DNA of 64,000 bases from assembly GCF_006716095.1 (NCBI RefSeq), contig NZ_VFOK01000001.1, positions 2,201,375-2,265,374 of the forward strand. Direction: 5' to 3'. A program made the position numbers and the translations under genes. Every line of letters starts with the position of its first letter. Positions within the stretch are counted from its first letter, which is position 1. Positions 33,667-42,725 of the stretch are shown in pieces. Under the pieces are notes generated by a model. It was given only the letters and a program-made list of their open reading frames with translations. It was not told the DNA's origin and ran no database searches. Source of the DNA: Barrientosiimonas humi. GTDB taxonomy: Bacteria; Actinomycetota; Actinomycetes; Actinomycetales; Dermatophilaceae.

Positions 33667-35850
33667 GTCCTGCTGATCTGGCCCGTCTGGCGCGTGTGTC
33701 TCAGACCCGGGCGACCTGGCGGCCGTTACGCGCGGTGTGCTTGATCATCGGGGTGTTCGCAATCTGCATGGCAGGCTCGCTGTCTGCGATGGCGGTGTCT
33801 CGGGACGCCGTGATCAGCAACCGCTCGCAGGATCTGCTCGCGGTCCGGGCGTCTGACACCAACCCTCCGACGTTCCTGATCGACGACCGCTTCCAGACCA
33901 TCGGCAGTGAGCAGATCGTCGTCATCACCATCGAACCGCTGACGTCGGGCGCGCCAGTGCCACCCGGGCTGAGTCGGTGGCCGAGACCCGGAGAGGCAGC
34001 CTTGTCCCCGAGCGTCCGACGCATGGGGGCAGGCGACATGTTCGGCCGGCCGACCCAGACCATCGCCATCTCCGGGGCTGGAGTCGGCGACCGACCCCCG
34101 GGTCTACGTCCGTCCCGCTCCCGGCACGCTCGATCGGTCACGACTGAGACCGGCGTACGCGTTCGGTGACGACGACCAGAGCGAGCTCGCCTCCTCGGTG
34201 GGGCTGGCCTTCCTGAACCGCCTGGGGATCGGATACGTCCTCGCCTGCGTCTGGGGAACCCTGGGGCTCGCGGGCCTGGTCGCGCTGATCACGGCAGCAG
34301 GGATGGGCGGCGACATCGCTCGGCGCCGCGTGCGCCGGTTGGCCGCCTTGGGCGCCAGCCGGCCACAGCTGGTCGTGATGCGCTGGATCGAGTGCGCAGG
34401 CCCCATCGCTATCGGCCTCGCGGCCGGAGCACTGGTCACTACCGTTCTCCTCACGGTGCCGTTGACGCTGCCCTGGCTGCGCGAGATCACCGCGCCAGCC
34501 GATCTGCGCGGCAGGCCGGGGCTCCTGCTCGCGACGCCACTCGTGACCATGGTGATCACGTTCGCAGTCCTGGCCATCCCTGTGTGGCGGACGCTGAACC
34601 CGCGGCGGGCGACCCGCGGGCGCTTCTTCGTCCCTCAGGACACACTGCCGACCACCCGGGCTTGGATCTGCATGGCGGCCGTCATCGTCTGCCTGTGGGT
34701 ACCGCCCATGCTCACCGGGCCACAACGCCAGCAGGCATACATCCTGTGCGTGATCATCGTCGCCTGCACGCTTTCTGCCGTCGTCGCTGTCCTCGTGAAT
34801 GCCCTGGGCAGAGCCATTTCGTCACCGAGGCTCGGATGGAATGCCCCAGCCGCACTCACGGCAGGACGGCTGATGCAGGCCCGCCCACGGCGCACGGCGC
34901 GGATGCTGACGGCCATCTGCCTGGCGATCTTGACGCTGGGCCAGGTCCAGCTGTCAGTAGGCCTGCTGGGATCGCAGTTCCAGGCAGGTGACGCTGCTCA
35001 ACGGGCGGTCGACAACAGCGTGCTGGTCGCCTCCGACGTTCTCCCCACCAGACAGGTTCGCGCGTTCCTCGCGACGCTCCCGCCCACAGAGCGTCCGGTC
35101 TGGGTCGAGACGCAGCTGCCGCAGAGGGGTCGTGCGATCCCGAGTCAGAGCGTGTCCGCCACCGAGTGCTCCGAACTCGGAGCACTCGGCCTGCCCTGCG
35201 CGGCGACTGGGGGGCCAATCGACCTGCGAACCCTCCCGCTGCGGACCCAGGCCACCTTCGCTGCACTCGGTGGAGGGGCGACACGGGTCAGGGTCGGAGA
35301 CCCTTGCCCCGCGCAGGGCAGGAACCAGTGCCAGCTGCTGATCGTGTCCACCACGGGATCACCGCTGTCGGTCCGCGATCTCACCAGGGAGTCGACGGCG
35401 TACGTGGCTGGTGGGCTGCGGCTGGAGTCGGTTGCGGCCCCGGCCATCAGTGGGAGCGAGCCCAACCGGATCAGGGCGCGGTGGATCGTGCTCTACGGCA
35501 CGATCGCCATCGCACTCCTCACGCTTGCCATGGCAGCGATGCTGACCAGCGAGACCGTCAGCGACGCCCGACGGCTCTCCGTCCTCGCCGCCGTCCGGGG
35601 GAACCGCCGCTGGCTGTGGCAGCACGCGGCGCTCTCGGTGTTCCTCCCGATCGCTGCAGCCGGCTTCCTGGCAACCCTGATCTACTTCCTCCTACCCACC
35701 GCGATATCGACGGCGGATGCACGCTTGGAACCCTCTGACGCCTATGCCACGTCTGCCATCGTGGCCGCGCTCGTGATCGGAGCCGTGGCTGCTGCGGTCA
35801 GCGTCCGCGCAACTCGGACGACCGACCCTTTGGCTGTTCGCCGCGGGTAG
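33663..35850 (+). pseudogene. FtsX/MacB-type ABC permease, frameshifted
   Basis: An FtsX-like permease split over two frames. The first (33663 to about 34080) has one membrane helix (LRAVCLIIGVFAICMAGSL) and the start of the extracytoplasmic domain (RPTQTIAISGAG). The second, open from about 34081 to 35850, resumes that domain (DPRVYVRPAPG) and then carries helices and a second FtsX core (LAALGASRPQLVVMRW; RRLSVLAAVRGNRRWLW). One extra base near 34070-34085 explains the shift. With the beheaded ATPase next to it, the transporter is most likely decaying. A sequencing error could explain the shift but not the ATPase loss. Confidence 0.8.
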
Positions 35851-35893
35851 CTCTGCCGGGCCGAGTCCGGTCCCAACCCCCAGGTCCGGACGG

Positions 35894-37651
35894 TTAGTCG
35901 CCCTTGATCCGGCGCAGCGGGCCGATCACCAGGTTGCCGGTGCGGTAGGTGATCGAGCGGCGCACGTCCTCGGCCGAGCGGCGCAGCGTCTCCTGCTGCT
36001 GCATCGCGCGGCGCATCTCCTGCTCGTGCAGCGCCGAGCGGGAACGCATCTCGCGCTCGCGCGTGTTGAGCCGGTCCTCGAACCACTGCGCCCGCGAGGC
36101 CAGCGCCGCGTTGGTCTCCTCCAGCCGCTCGATGACGGCGAGCAGCCCTGGCACGTCGTACGCCGGCAGCGTCGGCTCCTCGACCGGCGCCACGAACCGC
36201 TCGACGTCGTCGGGCAGGTCCAGCCCGGCCATCGAGCCGAGCAGCGCCAGCATCGTGCGGTCGTCCGTCGCAGAGGGCCACGGGTGGCGCGCACCCCGCG
36301 CGCGGATGACCTGCACCAGGTCTCCGAGCCCCTGCCACAGCGCCTCCTCGGGGCTGCGGCCGCCGGCCCCCGGCGCGATCGGCTCGAGCTCGTCGCCCTG
36401 CAGCAGCAGGTTGTCCGGGCGCACGTCGGAGCACGCGGCAGGCAGCGTCCCGTCCGCGCCCCAGGTGCGCACCCGCTCGGCGTAGGCCCGCAGCAGCCGC
36501 CGCAGCTCGGCCTGCTCGCTGCCGGCCGCCGCGTCGAGCAGGTCGTCGGTGAACAGCCGCGCGTCGGGGCGCACCGTGATCGTGCTGTGCTGCTCGCCGT
36601 CGACCGTCGCGCGCTCGACCTGGTCACCGGCAGCGGCGGTGTAGCGCACTACCCCGCCCGCCGACGTCGACTCCAGCACCTGCGGCCCGGTGGTCTCGAT
36701 ACGGCTCGCCCTGGGGGGCTCGCCTACTCGACCAGCGTGGGGGGTGCCGGCTCCACCAGCGTGGGGGGTGCCGGCTCCACCAGCGTGGGGGGTGCCGGCT
36801 CCACCAGCGTCGGCCTGGGGGGTGCCGGCGACGACGATCCACGCCGACGCGAGCTCGGGCAGCCGTCCCGACAGCACCGCGGCGCGCGCCACGCGCGTCG
36901 GGTCGGAACCGAGCCGGCGGAAGGCCGGCGACCCCGTCGTCACCGCGCCCAGCAGCGTGGTCAGCGCCGGGTCGAGCCGGGTCGGGTCGATCGCCACGAC
37001 CTGCTGGTCGTCCCACGACGGGAACGCCGACGCGCTCGTCGCGACCGGGAGGCCCGCGTCGGACAGCAGCGCGCTCAGCGCCTCGACCGAGCGCGGCCGC
37101 GACCGGTCGTACGTCGCCGTCACCGACCAGTCCGCGTCGGTGTTGGTCGTGAACCGCGAGCGCAGCGCGGCGATGCGGTGCAGCCCCAGCTCCTGCTCGA
37201 CCGCGAGCAGCAGCGTGCCGCCCGGCGCCACGAGACGCCGGATCCCGGCGAACGTCTCGGCCCAGGTCAGCACCGCCGTCTCCAGCGACAGCACCCGGGT
37301 GACGTCGTCGAGCGCCACGACCAGGTCGTACGTCTCCGCGGGCTCGGGCAGGTCCGCGAGGCTCCCGCAGACCACCTGGGCGTCGTGGTCGGTGAGCGCC
37401 TGGCCGAAGGTGATCGCGTCGGGGATCGAGCGCGTGAAGACCGTGAGGTGACCGACCCGGCCGGCGATGCCGGTGACCAGGTCGAGCGCGTGCGGGCCGA
37501 CGACTGCGACGCGGGCGTCGTGGCGCAGCAGCGGTTCCAGCAGCGCTCGCACCGCCGCGGCAGCCCCGGCCGGGCGGTGCTCCAGGTCGGACCAGTTCTG
37601 CATCGCCCCCGGCACCAGGGTGACGTTGTCGGGGCGGGCGATGACGGTCAT
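35894..37651 (-). CDS. methyltransferase-like coiled-coil protein, paralogue 3
   Basis: A 585-residue protein starting MTVIARPDNVTLVPGAMQNW. A Rossmann core (DARVAVVGPHALDLVTG, YDLVVALDDVTRVL, LVAPGGTLLLAVEQELG) is closer to a true SAM methyltransferase than paralogues 1 and 2. A low-complexity linker has three GAGTPHAG repeats (36731-36802), followed by a middle domain, a long coiled coil (AQWFEDRLNTREREMRSRSA) and the tail SITYRTGNLVIGPLRRIKGD. The ATG at 37651 overlaps the upstream stop as ATGA. It is the last gene of the pseB-pseC minus-strand operon. Confidence 0.65.
   Translation of the reverse strand: MTVIARPDNVTLVPGAMQNWSDLEHRPAGAAAAVRALLEPLLRHDARVAVVGPHALDLVTGIAGRVGHLTVFTRSIPDAITFGQALTDHDAQVVCGSLADLPEPAETYDLVVALDDVTRVLSLETAVLTWAETFAGIRRLVAPGGTLLLAVEQELGLHRIAALRSRFTTNTDADWSVTATYDRSRPRSVEALSALLSDAGLPVATSASAFPSWDDQQVVAIDPTRLDPALTTLLGAVTTGSPAFRRLGSDPTRVARAAVLSGRLPELASAWIVVAGTPQADAGGAGTPHAGGAGTPHAGGAGTPHAGRVGEPPRASRIETTGPQVLESTSAGGVVRYTAAAGDQVERATVDGEQHSTITVRPDARLFTDDLLDAAAGSEQAELRRLLRAYAERVRTWGADGTLPAACSDVRPDNLLLQGDELEPIAPGAGGRSPEEALWQGLGDLVQVIRARGARHPWPSATDDRTMLALLGSMAGLDLPDDVERFVAPVEEPTLPAYDVPGLLAVIERLEETNAALASRAQWFEDRLNTREREMRSRSALHEQEMRRAMQQQETLRRSAEDVRRSITYRTGNLVIGPLRRIKGD
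36731..36825 (-). repeat. 24-bp in-frame tandem repeat
   Basis: Three exact copies of ACCAGCGTGGGGGGTGCCGG plus CTCC (36731, 36755, 36779) and a fourth diverged copy. They encode GAGTPHAG repeats in the linker of the methyltransferase-like protein. Confidence 0.85.
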
Positions 37652-38499
37652 GCGCTCTCCTTGTTGCTCTCGCGCCACTCCTGCTCCCAGCCGAGCACCA
37701 GCGCCAGCTCCTGCGGCTCCAGCATCGCGTCGCGCCCGAGCTCGACGTCGGCGACCTGCCGCGCCAGCTCGGCGTCGATGTCGGTGCCGTGCAGCTGGGG
37801 GAAGGTGAACTCCAGCAGCTGCGAGCCGTTGAAGCCCGCCTTGACGCCGACGAGGTCCATCGGGTCGCCGTAGACCGCCGGCTGCAGACCGAGCGAGGCG
37901 CCGTACATGATCGCGGTCGACAGCCGGTTCGAGGCGACCCGCTTGTGCCGCCGCAGCTCACGCAGCTGCCCCGGCAGGAAGTCGGGGTTGCCGCCGGTCC
38001 ACTTCACGCCGCGCTCGCCGTGCGTGATGACCCGGAAGCCGGCGTCCTCGTACTTCTCCCGGATCGCGTCGATGGCGTACTCGACGTAGTAGAGGCACAT
38101 GGTGACCGGGCCGTCCTCGACGGCGTGGATCTCGTCGATCAGCCGGTCGTGGTCGCCCGAGACGGCCTCGTAGTCGACCGTGCCGTGGAAGGGGTACCAG
38201 ATCGTCCCCTCCGGCTCGGGCGCCTGCGGGTCCGGCGGGGTCATCTGCTCCAGGTAGAGGAACGGCGCGCCGGTGACGACGTAGTCGCGCCAGCCGACGG
38301 CCTGCCCGCGGCGCCGGTTGACGTCGGACCAGACGTACTTCGCGAAGCCGTGCGGCGGGGCGTGGCCGGCGCCGAAGCCGTGCACGAACGTCCAGCCGTG
38401 CTGGATCACGCCGTTGATGCGCGGCGGCTGGTCGAACCCGAGACCGCAGTAGGCCGACCAGATGTGCGCGTGGCGGTACCAGTGGTTGCTGGAGTCCAT
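37648..38499 (-). CDS. putative glycosyltransferase, NHxY family paralogue A
   Basis: A 283-residue protein. Visible conserved points are NHWYRHAHIWSAYCG, INGVIQHGWTFVHGFG, VTGAPFLYLEQM, GTIWYPFHGT, VTMCLYYVEY, GFRVITHGERG, RVASNRLSTAIMYGASLG, VYGDPMD and the terminal VELGRDAMLEPQELALVLGW. The SN-x9-YGASLG-x-YGDP segment resembles the donor site of KpsC/KpsS-type GT-B transferases. No name can be given with confidence. It lies one base after its tandem paralogue and is coupled to the downstream gene by ATGA. Neighbours suggest it transfers a nonulosonic acid or a linker sugar. Confidence 0.65.
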   Translation of the reverse strand: MDSSNHWYRHAHIWSAYCGLGFDQPPRINGVIQHGWTFVHGFGAGHAPPHGFAKYVWSDVNRRRGQAVGWRDYVVTGAPFLYLEQMTPPDPQAPEPEGTIWYPFHGTVDYEAVSGDHDRLIDEIHAVEDGPVTMCLYYVEYAIDAIREKYEDAGFRVITHGERGVKWTGGNPDFLPGQLRELRRHKRVASNRLSTAIMYGASLGLQPAVYGDPMDLVGVKAGFNGSQLLEFTFPQLHGTDIDAELARQVADVELGRDAMLEPQELALVLGWEQEWRESNKESA

Positions 38500-38500
38500 G

Positions 38501-39370
38501 TCAGGCGGGCCTCCTCAGCGGGTCGGCGGCGGTCGGTGGGCGTGGCTCATCGTCCCATCCCAGCAGGGCAGCCAGCTGCGCGGGCGGGCGCAGGTGGTCC
38601 TGGCCCAGCTCGCGCCGCGCCACGGCCCGCGCCACCTCGCGGGGCACCGCGTCGGTGTGCAGCTCGGGCAGCAGCCGCCGCTGCCGCTCCATGCCGCCCA
38701 GCACCGCATGGTCGCGCTGCAGCACCATCGGGTCGCCGTAGATGCCGATCTCGGCTCCCGTGCTCGCGCCGTAGAGCAGCGCCGAGCCCATCCGGTTGGA
38801 GACCACCCGGGCGTGCCGGCGCAGCTCGGCGAGCTGCCGGTCGAGGAAGTCGGGGTCGCCGTCCCGGTGCATGAAGCCGCGCCGCCCGTGCGTGATCACC
38901 CGAAACCCCTTGTCCTCGTAGACCTTTCGGATGTCGGGGTTCTCGTAGTCGGTCCAGTAGAGGCACATGGTGAGGGGTACGTCCCCCTCGCGCCGGCGTA
39001 CGTCGTCGGCGTAGGCGCCGTGGTCACCGAGGATGCGCTGACCCTCCCAGCCGTGGAACGGGTAGACGATGGTCCCGGCGCGCTCCGGCTTCGCGCGCTC
39101 CCAGTCCCGATGCCCCTCCAGCTCCAGCAGGTAGGCCCAGGGCGCCCCGACGACCTCGTGGTCACGCCGCCCCATCGCCCAGCCGCGCCGAGCGACCGCC
39201 GGCGACCAGACCAGGCGCGGCCAGCCCGGCACCAGCTCGTGCCCGACCGCGAACCCGTCGTAGGTGTTCCACCCGTGCTGCAGGTAGCCCCAGATCGTCA
39301 CCGGCCCGGGGCGGCCGCACCACCGGGCCAGCACCTCGGCGTGGCCGTAGAAGTGGTTGGCGTGGTGCAC
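38501..39370 (-). CDS. putative glycosyltransferase, NHxY family paralogue B
   Basis: A 289-residue protein co-linear with paralogue A: NHFYGHAEVLARWCG, IWGYLQHGWNTYDGFAVG, VVGAPWAYLLELEG, GTIVYPFHGWEG, LTMCLYWTDYE, GFRVITHGRRG, RVVSNRMGSALLYGASTG, IYGDPM and RELGQDHLRPPAQLAALLGW. The GTG at 39370 is chosen because it aligns the N-terminus with paralogue A and lies 2 nt after the pseC stop; the open frame further upstream shadows pseC. The A/B pair looks like a tandem duplication that has since diverged. Confidence 0.65.
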   Translation of the reverse strand: MHHANHFYGHAEVLARWCGRPGPVTIWGYLQHGWNTYDGFAVGHELVPGWPRLVWSPAVARRGWAMGRRDHEVVGAPWAYLLELEGHRDWERAKPERAGTIVYPFHGWEGQRILGDHGAYADDVRRREGDVPLTMCLYWTDYENPDIRKVYEDKGFRVITHGRRGFMHRDGDPDFLDRQLAELRRHARVVSNRMGSALLYGASTGAEIGIYGDPMVLQRDHAVLGGMERQRRLLPELHTDAVPREVARAVARRELGQDHLRPPAQLAALLGWDDEPRPPTAADPLRRPA

Positions 39371-39372
39371 TG

Positions 39373-40512
39373 TCAGCCGCCGAGGGCGGTGCGCACCTGC
39401 TCGATCACGCGGTCGACGTCGCTGTCGCGCAGGTCGGGGAACATCGGCAGGCTGATCTCCTGCTCGTAGTACTCCTCGGCCACCGGGCACATCCCGCGCC
39501 GGTAGCCGCGGTCGGCGAACCACGGCTGCCAGTGCACCGGGATGTAGTTGACCTGCACGCCGATCTCGGCGGCGCGCAGCGCGTCGAACACCTCGCGCCG
39601 GCGCCCGTCGAGGACCCGCAGCGGGTAGAAGTGCCACACCGGGTCGGCGCCCGGACGCTGAGCGGGCAGCCGCACCCCGTCGAGGTCGGCGAGGCCCGCG
39701 GAGTAGCGCGCGGTGATCTCGGCGCGGCGGGCCTTGAAGCGCCCGAGCCGGGTGAGCTGGTTGGAGCCCAGGGCGCACAGCACGTCGGGCAGGCGGTAGT
39801 TCAGGCCGAGCTCGGGCATCTCGTACCACCACGCGCCCTCGTCGGTGCTGCGCAGCCGCTCGGGGTCGCGCACCATGCCGATGCCTTTGAACGTGCGGGC
39901 GCGCTGCAGCAGCTCGGTGTCGGCGGAGACGACCGCGCCGCCCTCGGCGGTCGTGAGGTTCTTGGTCGGGAAGAAGGAGAACGTCGTGATGTCGGCGAGC
40001 GAGCCCACGGGGGTGCCGTCGAGGCTGCCGCCGATCGAGTGGGCGGCGTCCTCCAGCAGCAGCGCCCCGGCGTCGTCCGCCACCCGCCGCAGCGCGGGCG
40101 CGTCGATCGGGTGGCCGGCGTAGTCGACGCCGCTGATCACCCGGGTGCGGTCGGTCACGGCGGCCGCCGCGGCCGCGGGGTCGAGGTTGCCCGTGTCGTC
40201 GCTCACGTCGGCGAAGACCACCGTCGCGCCCTGGATCGCGGCGCAGGTGGCGGTCGCGAGGAAGGTCAGCGGGGTGGTGACCACCTCGTCGCCGGGGCCG
40301 ATGCCTGCCGCGGCGTACGCCACGTGCAGCGCCGCGGTGCCCGACGTCACGGTGACGGCCGGGTTCGACTGTCCGGCAACGGAACCCAGCTCGCGCTCGA
40401 ACTTCTCGACCGCGGGTCCGGTGGTCAGCCAGTCGCCGCGCAGCACCTGCGCGACGGCCTCGATGTCGGACTCGTCGATCGACTGGCGGCCGTACGGAAG
40501 GAACATGGGCAC
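39373..40512 (-). CDS. pseC: UDP-4-keto-6-deoxy-sugar aminotransferase, PseC-like
   Basis: A 379-residue DegT/DnrJ/EryC1-type PLP aminotransferase. The substrate-binding TSGTAALHVAY, the cofactor aspartate in LEDAAHSIGG (about D155) and the PLP lysine in FFPTKNLTTAEGG (about K184) are all present. It would aminate the 4-keto product of PseB, the second step to pseudaminic acid. The start is GTG at 40512 or ATG at 40506; an AGGA site fits the GTG better. It lies 44 bp downstream of pseB in the same direction. Confidence 0.85.
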   Translation of the reverse strand: MPMFLPYGRQSIDESDIEAVAQVLRGDWLTTGPAVEKFERELGSVAGQSNPAVTVTSGTAALHVAYAAAGIGPGDEVVTTPLTFLATATCAAIQGATVVFADVSDDTGNLDPAAAAAAVTDRTRVISGVDYAGHPIDAPALRRVADDAGALLLEDAAHSIGGSLDGTPVGSLADITTFSFFPTKNLTTAEGGAVVSADTELLQRARTFKGIGMVRDPERLRSTDEGAWWYEMPELGLNYRLPDVLCALGSNQLTRLGRFKARRAEITARYSAGLADLDGVRLPAQRPGADPVWHFYPLRVLDGRRREVFDALRAAEIGVQVNYIPVHWQPWFADRGYRRGMCPVAEEYYEQEISLPMFPDLRDSDVDRVIEQVRTALGG

Positions 40513-40556
40513 GTCCTGCGGAGGAGGCGGGGGATGCGGGGGCGTCGACGGAGCGG

Positions 40557-41564
40557 TCAGACGCCCGAGGCGAGGATCTCGCGGATGTCGTCGGCGTCGT
40601 ACCAGAGGTCGTTCTTGTCGGACGCGCAGTGGAAGCCGACGGGCACGGGCACCCCGTCGGTGCGCTTCTCGTAGCCCCAGGTCGCGAGCTCTGGCTCGAG
40701 GATGTAGTACTTGCCGTCCATCACGGTGATGGCGCGGCGGCCCTCCTCGGGGCTGATCATCTCCTCGTGCAGCTTCTCGCCGGGGCGCAGCCCGACGTCG
40801 TGCATCTTGGCGCCGGGCGCGATGGCCTGGGCCAGGTCGGTGACCTTGTGCGAGGGGATGTGCGGCACGACCAGCTCGCCGCCCTGCATCAGGTCGAAGG
40901 TGTCGAGCACCATCTGCACCGCCTGCGGCAGCGTGATGAGGAACCGGGTGCAGCGCAGGTCGGTGATCGGCAGCGACTCCCCCGCCTCGGCGAGCGCCCG
41001 GAACTTCGGGACGATCGAGCCGCGCGAGCCGGTGACGTTGCCGTAGCGCACGACGGCGAACCGGGTGGGGTAGGCCGCGGCGTAGTGGTTGCCGAGGATG
41101 AACAGCTTGTCGGCGGTGAGCTTGGTCGCGCCGTAGAGGTTGATCGGGCTGGAGGCCTTGTCGGTCGAGAGGGCCACGACCTTCTTGACCCCGGCGTCGA
41201 TCGCGGCCTCGACGACGTTCTGGCTGCCGATGACGTTGGTCTTGACGAACTCCGAGGGGTTGTACTCCCCGGTGTCGACCTGCTTCAGCGCGGCCGCGTG
41301 GACGACGTAGTCGATGCCGTGCATCGCGCGGCGCAGCCGGTCCAGGTCGCGCACGTCACCGATGAACCAGCGCAGCCGGGGGTCGTCGCCGAACTGCTGA
41401 CGGACCTCCCACTGCTTCAGCTCGTCGCGGGAGTAGATGACTACCCGCTTGGGGTCGACGTCCTGCAGCAGACGGGTGATGAAGGCCTTGCCGAAGGACC
41501 CCGTTCCACCGGTGACGAGGATCGAGGACCCTGCGAGGTTGCTCAACGCGAAGACTCCCAGCAT
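40557..41564 (-). CDS. pseB: UDP-N-acetylglucosamine 4,6-dehydratase (inverting)
   Basis: A 335-residue extended SDR. NAD loop ILVTGGTGSFGKAFI at residues 15-29, the family-specific YSRDELKQWEVRQQF and DTGEYNPSEFVKTNVIG, catalytic region LSTDKASSPINLYGATKL (D135, K136, Y144, K148) and RYGNVTGSRGSIVPKF. These are hallmarks of PseB/FlaA1, the first enzyme of pseudaminic acid synthesis. The ATG at 41564 is used; the short N-terminal MLGVFALSNL precedes the first strand. It heads the minus-strand operon pseB-pseC-paralogue B-paralogue A-methyltransferase-like and diverges from pseG. Confidence 0.93.
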   Translation of the reverse strand: MLGVFALSNLAGSSILVTGGTGSFGKAFITRLLQDVDPKRVVIYSRDELKQWEVRQQFGDDPRLRWFIGDVRDLDRLRRAMHGIDYVVHAAALKQVDTGEYNPSEFVKTNVIGSQNVVEAAIDAGVKKVVALSTDKASSPINLYGATKLTADKLFILGNHYAAAYPTRFAVVRYGNVTGSRGSIVPKFRALAEAGESLPITDLRCTRFLITLPQAVQMVLDTFDLMQGGELVVPHIPSHKVTDLAQAIAPGAKMHDVGLRPGEKLHEEMISPEEGRRAITVMDGKYYILEPELATWGYEKRTDGVPVPVGFHCASDKNDLWYDADDIREILASGV

Positions 41565-41601
41565 GTGGTGACTGTCGCGGTCCGACCCGGACCGCCACGG
41601 C

Positions 41602-41609
41602 AGATTATC
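41602..41609 (-). promoter_or_regulatory. probable -10 region of the pseB operon
   Basis: Minus strand TGATAATCTG, the most AT-rich hexamer in the pseB-pseG gap (GATAAT or TAATCT). It gives a leader of roughly 35 nt. Confidence 0.4.
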
Positions 41610-41642
41610 AGCGCTCACCTGAGTGTTCCCGGCGCTGGCATC

Positions 41643-42725
41643 ATGACCGGCATGCCACCCGCCGACCCGGTCCACGTCGCGCTGCGCATCGACGCCGGGG
41701 GGTCGCTGGGGGTCGGCCACGCCGTCCGCTGCCTGGCGCTCGGCCAGGAGCTGCGCTCGCGCGGGGTGACGGTGACGGTGCTGGGGTCGATCGCCGTGCC
41801 GTGGGTGGGTGAGCTGGCCGCCCAGGCCGGCATCGACGTACGTCGGGCGCCGGGTGACCCTGATGCGCTGGCCGAGCTGGTGGGCCGGCTCGGCATCGAC
41901 GCCGTGGTGATCGACGGCTACGAGATCGACCCGCGCACCGGGGCGCGGCTGCGCGCCGACGGGGTGCGGGTGCTCGCGATGGTGGACGAGGAGTTCGGCG
42001 CGGGCCAGGAGGCCGACGTCTACGTCGACCAGAACCTCGGAGCCCGGCCGCCGGCCCCCGCGGCCGCGCCGCCGGGCGCGACGAGCCTCGCGGGCCTCGA
42101 CCACGTGCTGCTGCGGGACAGTGTGCTCGACCGGCGCACGGCGACGCGACCGGAGCGCGAGAAGCCGCGCTGCCTCACGGTTTTCGGCGGCACCGACCCG
42201 GCCCGCGCGGGCGAGGTCGTGGTGCCGCTGCTGCTCGCGACGGGCGTCCCCCTCGAGGTGATCGCCGTCACCCCCGACCCCGCGGCGGCCGGTCGGCTGG
42301 CCGGCCTGCGGCCCGGCACCGGACAGACCCTCGACGTCGTCGGACCGGTGCCCGACCTGCCGGGCGTCGCCGTGCAGACCGACCTCACGATCACCGCCAG
42401 CGGGTCGTCGGTGTGGGAGCTGCTGTGCCTCGGGGTGCCGACCGCCGTGGTGTGCGTCGCCGACAACCAGCGCAGCGGCTATGCCGCGACGGGCCGCACC
42501 GGCGCGGCGCTCCCCCTCGGCGAGCTGGCGGCGCTGCGCACCGACCCGGCCGAGCGCGACGCGGCGGTGGCACGGCTGCGCGGGCTGCTGCTCGACGCGG
42601 CCGAGCGCGGCCGGCTCGCGGCCCGCGGACGGGAGCTGGTCGACGGGCGGGGACGGGAGCGGGTGGCCGACGCGCTGCTGCGTACGCTGCCCGCAGCACC
42701 CCACCGCGACGGAGGTCGCCCGTGA
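41643..42725 (+). CDS. pseG: UDP-2,4-diacetamido-2,4,6-trideoxy-altropyranose hydrolase, PseG-like
   Basis: A 360-residue GT-B-fold hydrolase that releases the sugar from UDP before the PseI step. The N-terminal RIDAGGSLGVGHAVRCLALG holds the catalytic histidine (about H26), and the C-terminal half has TASGSSVWELLCLGVPTAVV and ADNQRSGYA, matching the conserved glutamate and asparagine of PseG. The start is ATG 41643 or 41652 (MTGMPP). It diverges from pseB and overlaps the next gene as GTGA, so pseG and pseF are coupled. Confidence 0.88.
   Translation: MTGMPPADPVHVALRIDAGGSLGVGHAVRCLALGQELRSRGVTVTVLGSIAVPWVGELAAQAGIDVRRAPGDPDALAELVGRLGIDAVVIDGYEIDPRTGARLRADGVRVLAMVDEEFGAGQEADVYVDQNLGARPPAPAAAPPGATSLAGLDHVLLRDSVLDRRTATRPEREKPRCLTVFGGTDPARAGEVVVPLLLATGVPLEVIAVTPDPAAAGRLAGLRPGTGQTLDVVGPVPDLPGVAVQTDLTITASGSSVWELLCLGVPTAVVCVADNQRSGYAATGRTGAALPLGELAALRTDPAERDAAVARLRGLLLDAAERGRLAARGRELVDGRGRERVADALLRTLPAAPHRDGGRP

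Noticed and set aside
33391-35850. A functional MacB-type efflux pump
   Set aside because: The ATPase has no Walker A half and the permease changes frame, so no working transporter is encoded here as written.
37648-39370. CDP-glycerol glycerophosphotransferase (TagF-like)
   Set aside because: QHGW recalls the TagF WHG motif, but the length, the missing catalytic repeat and the GASxG/YGDP segment do not fit.
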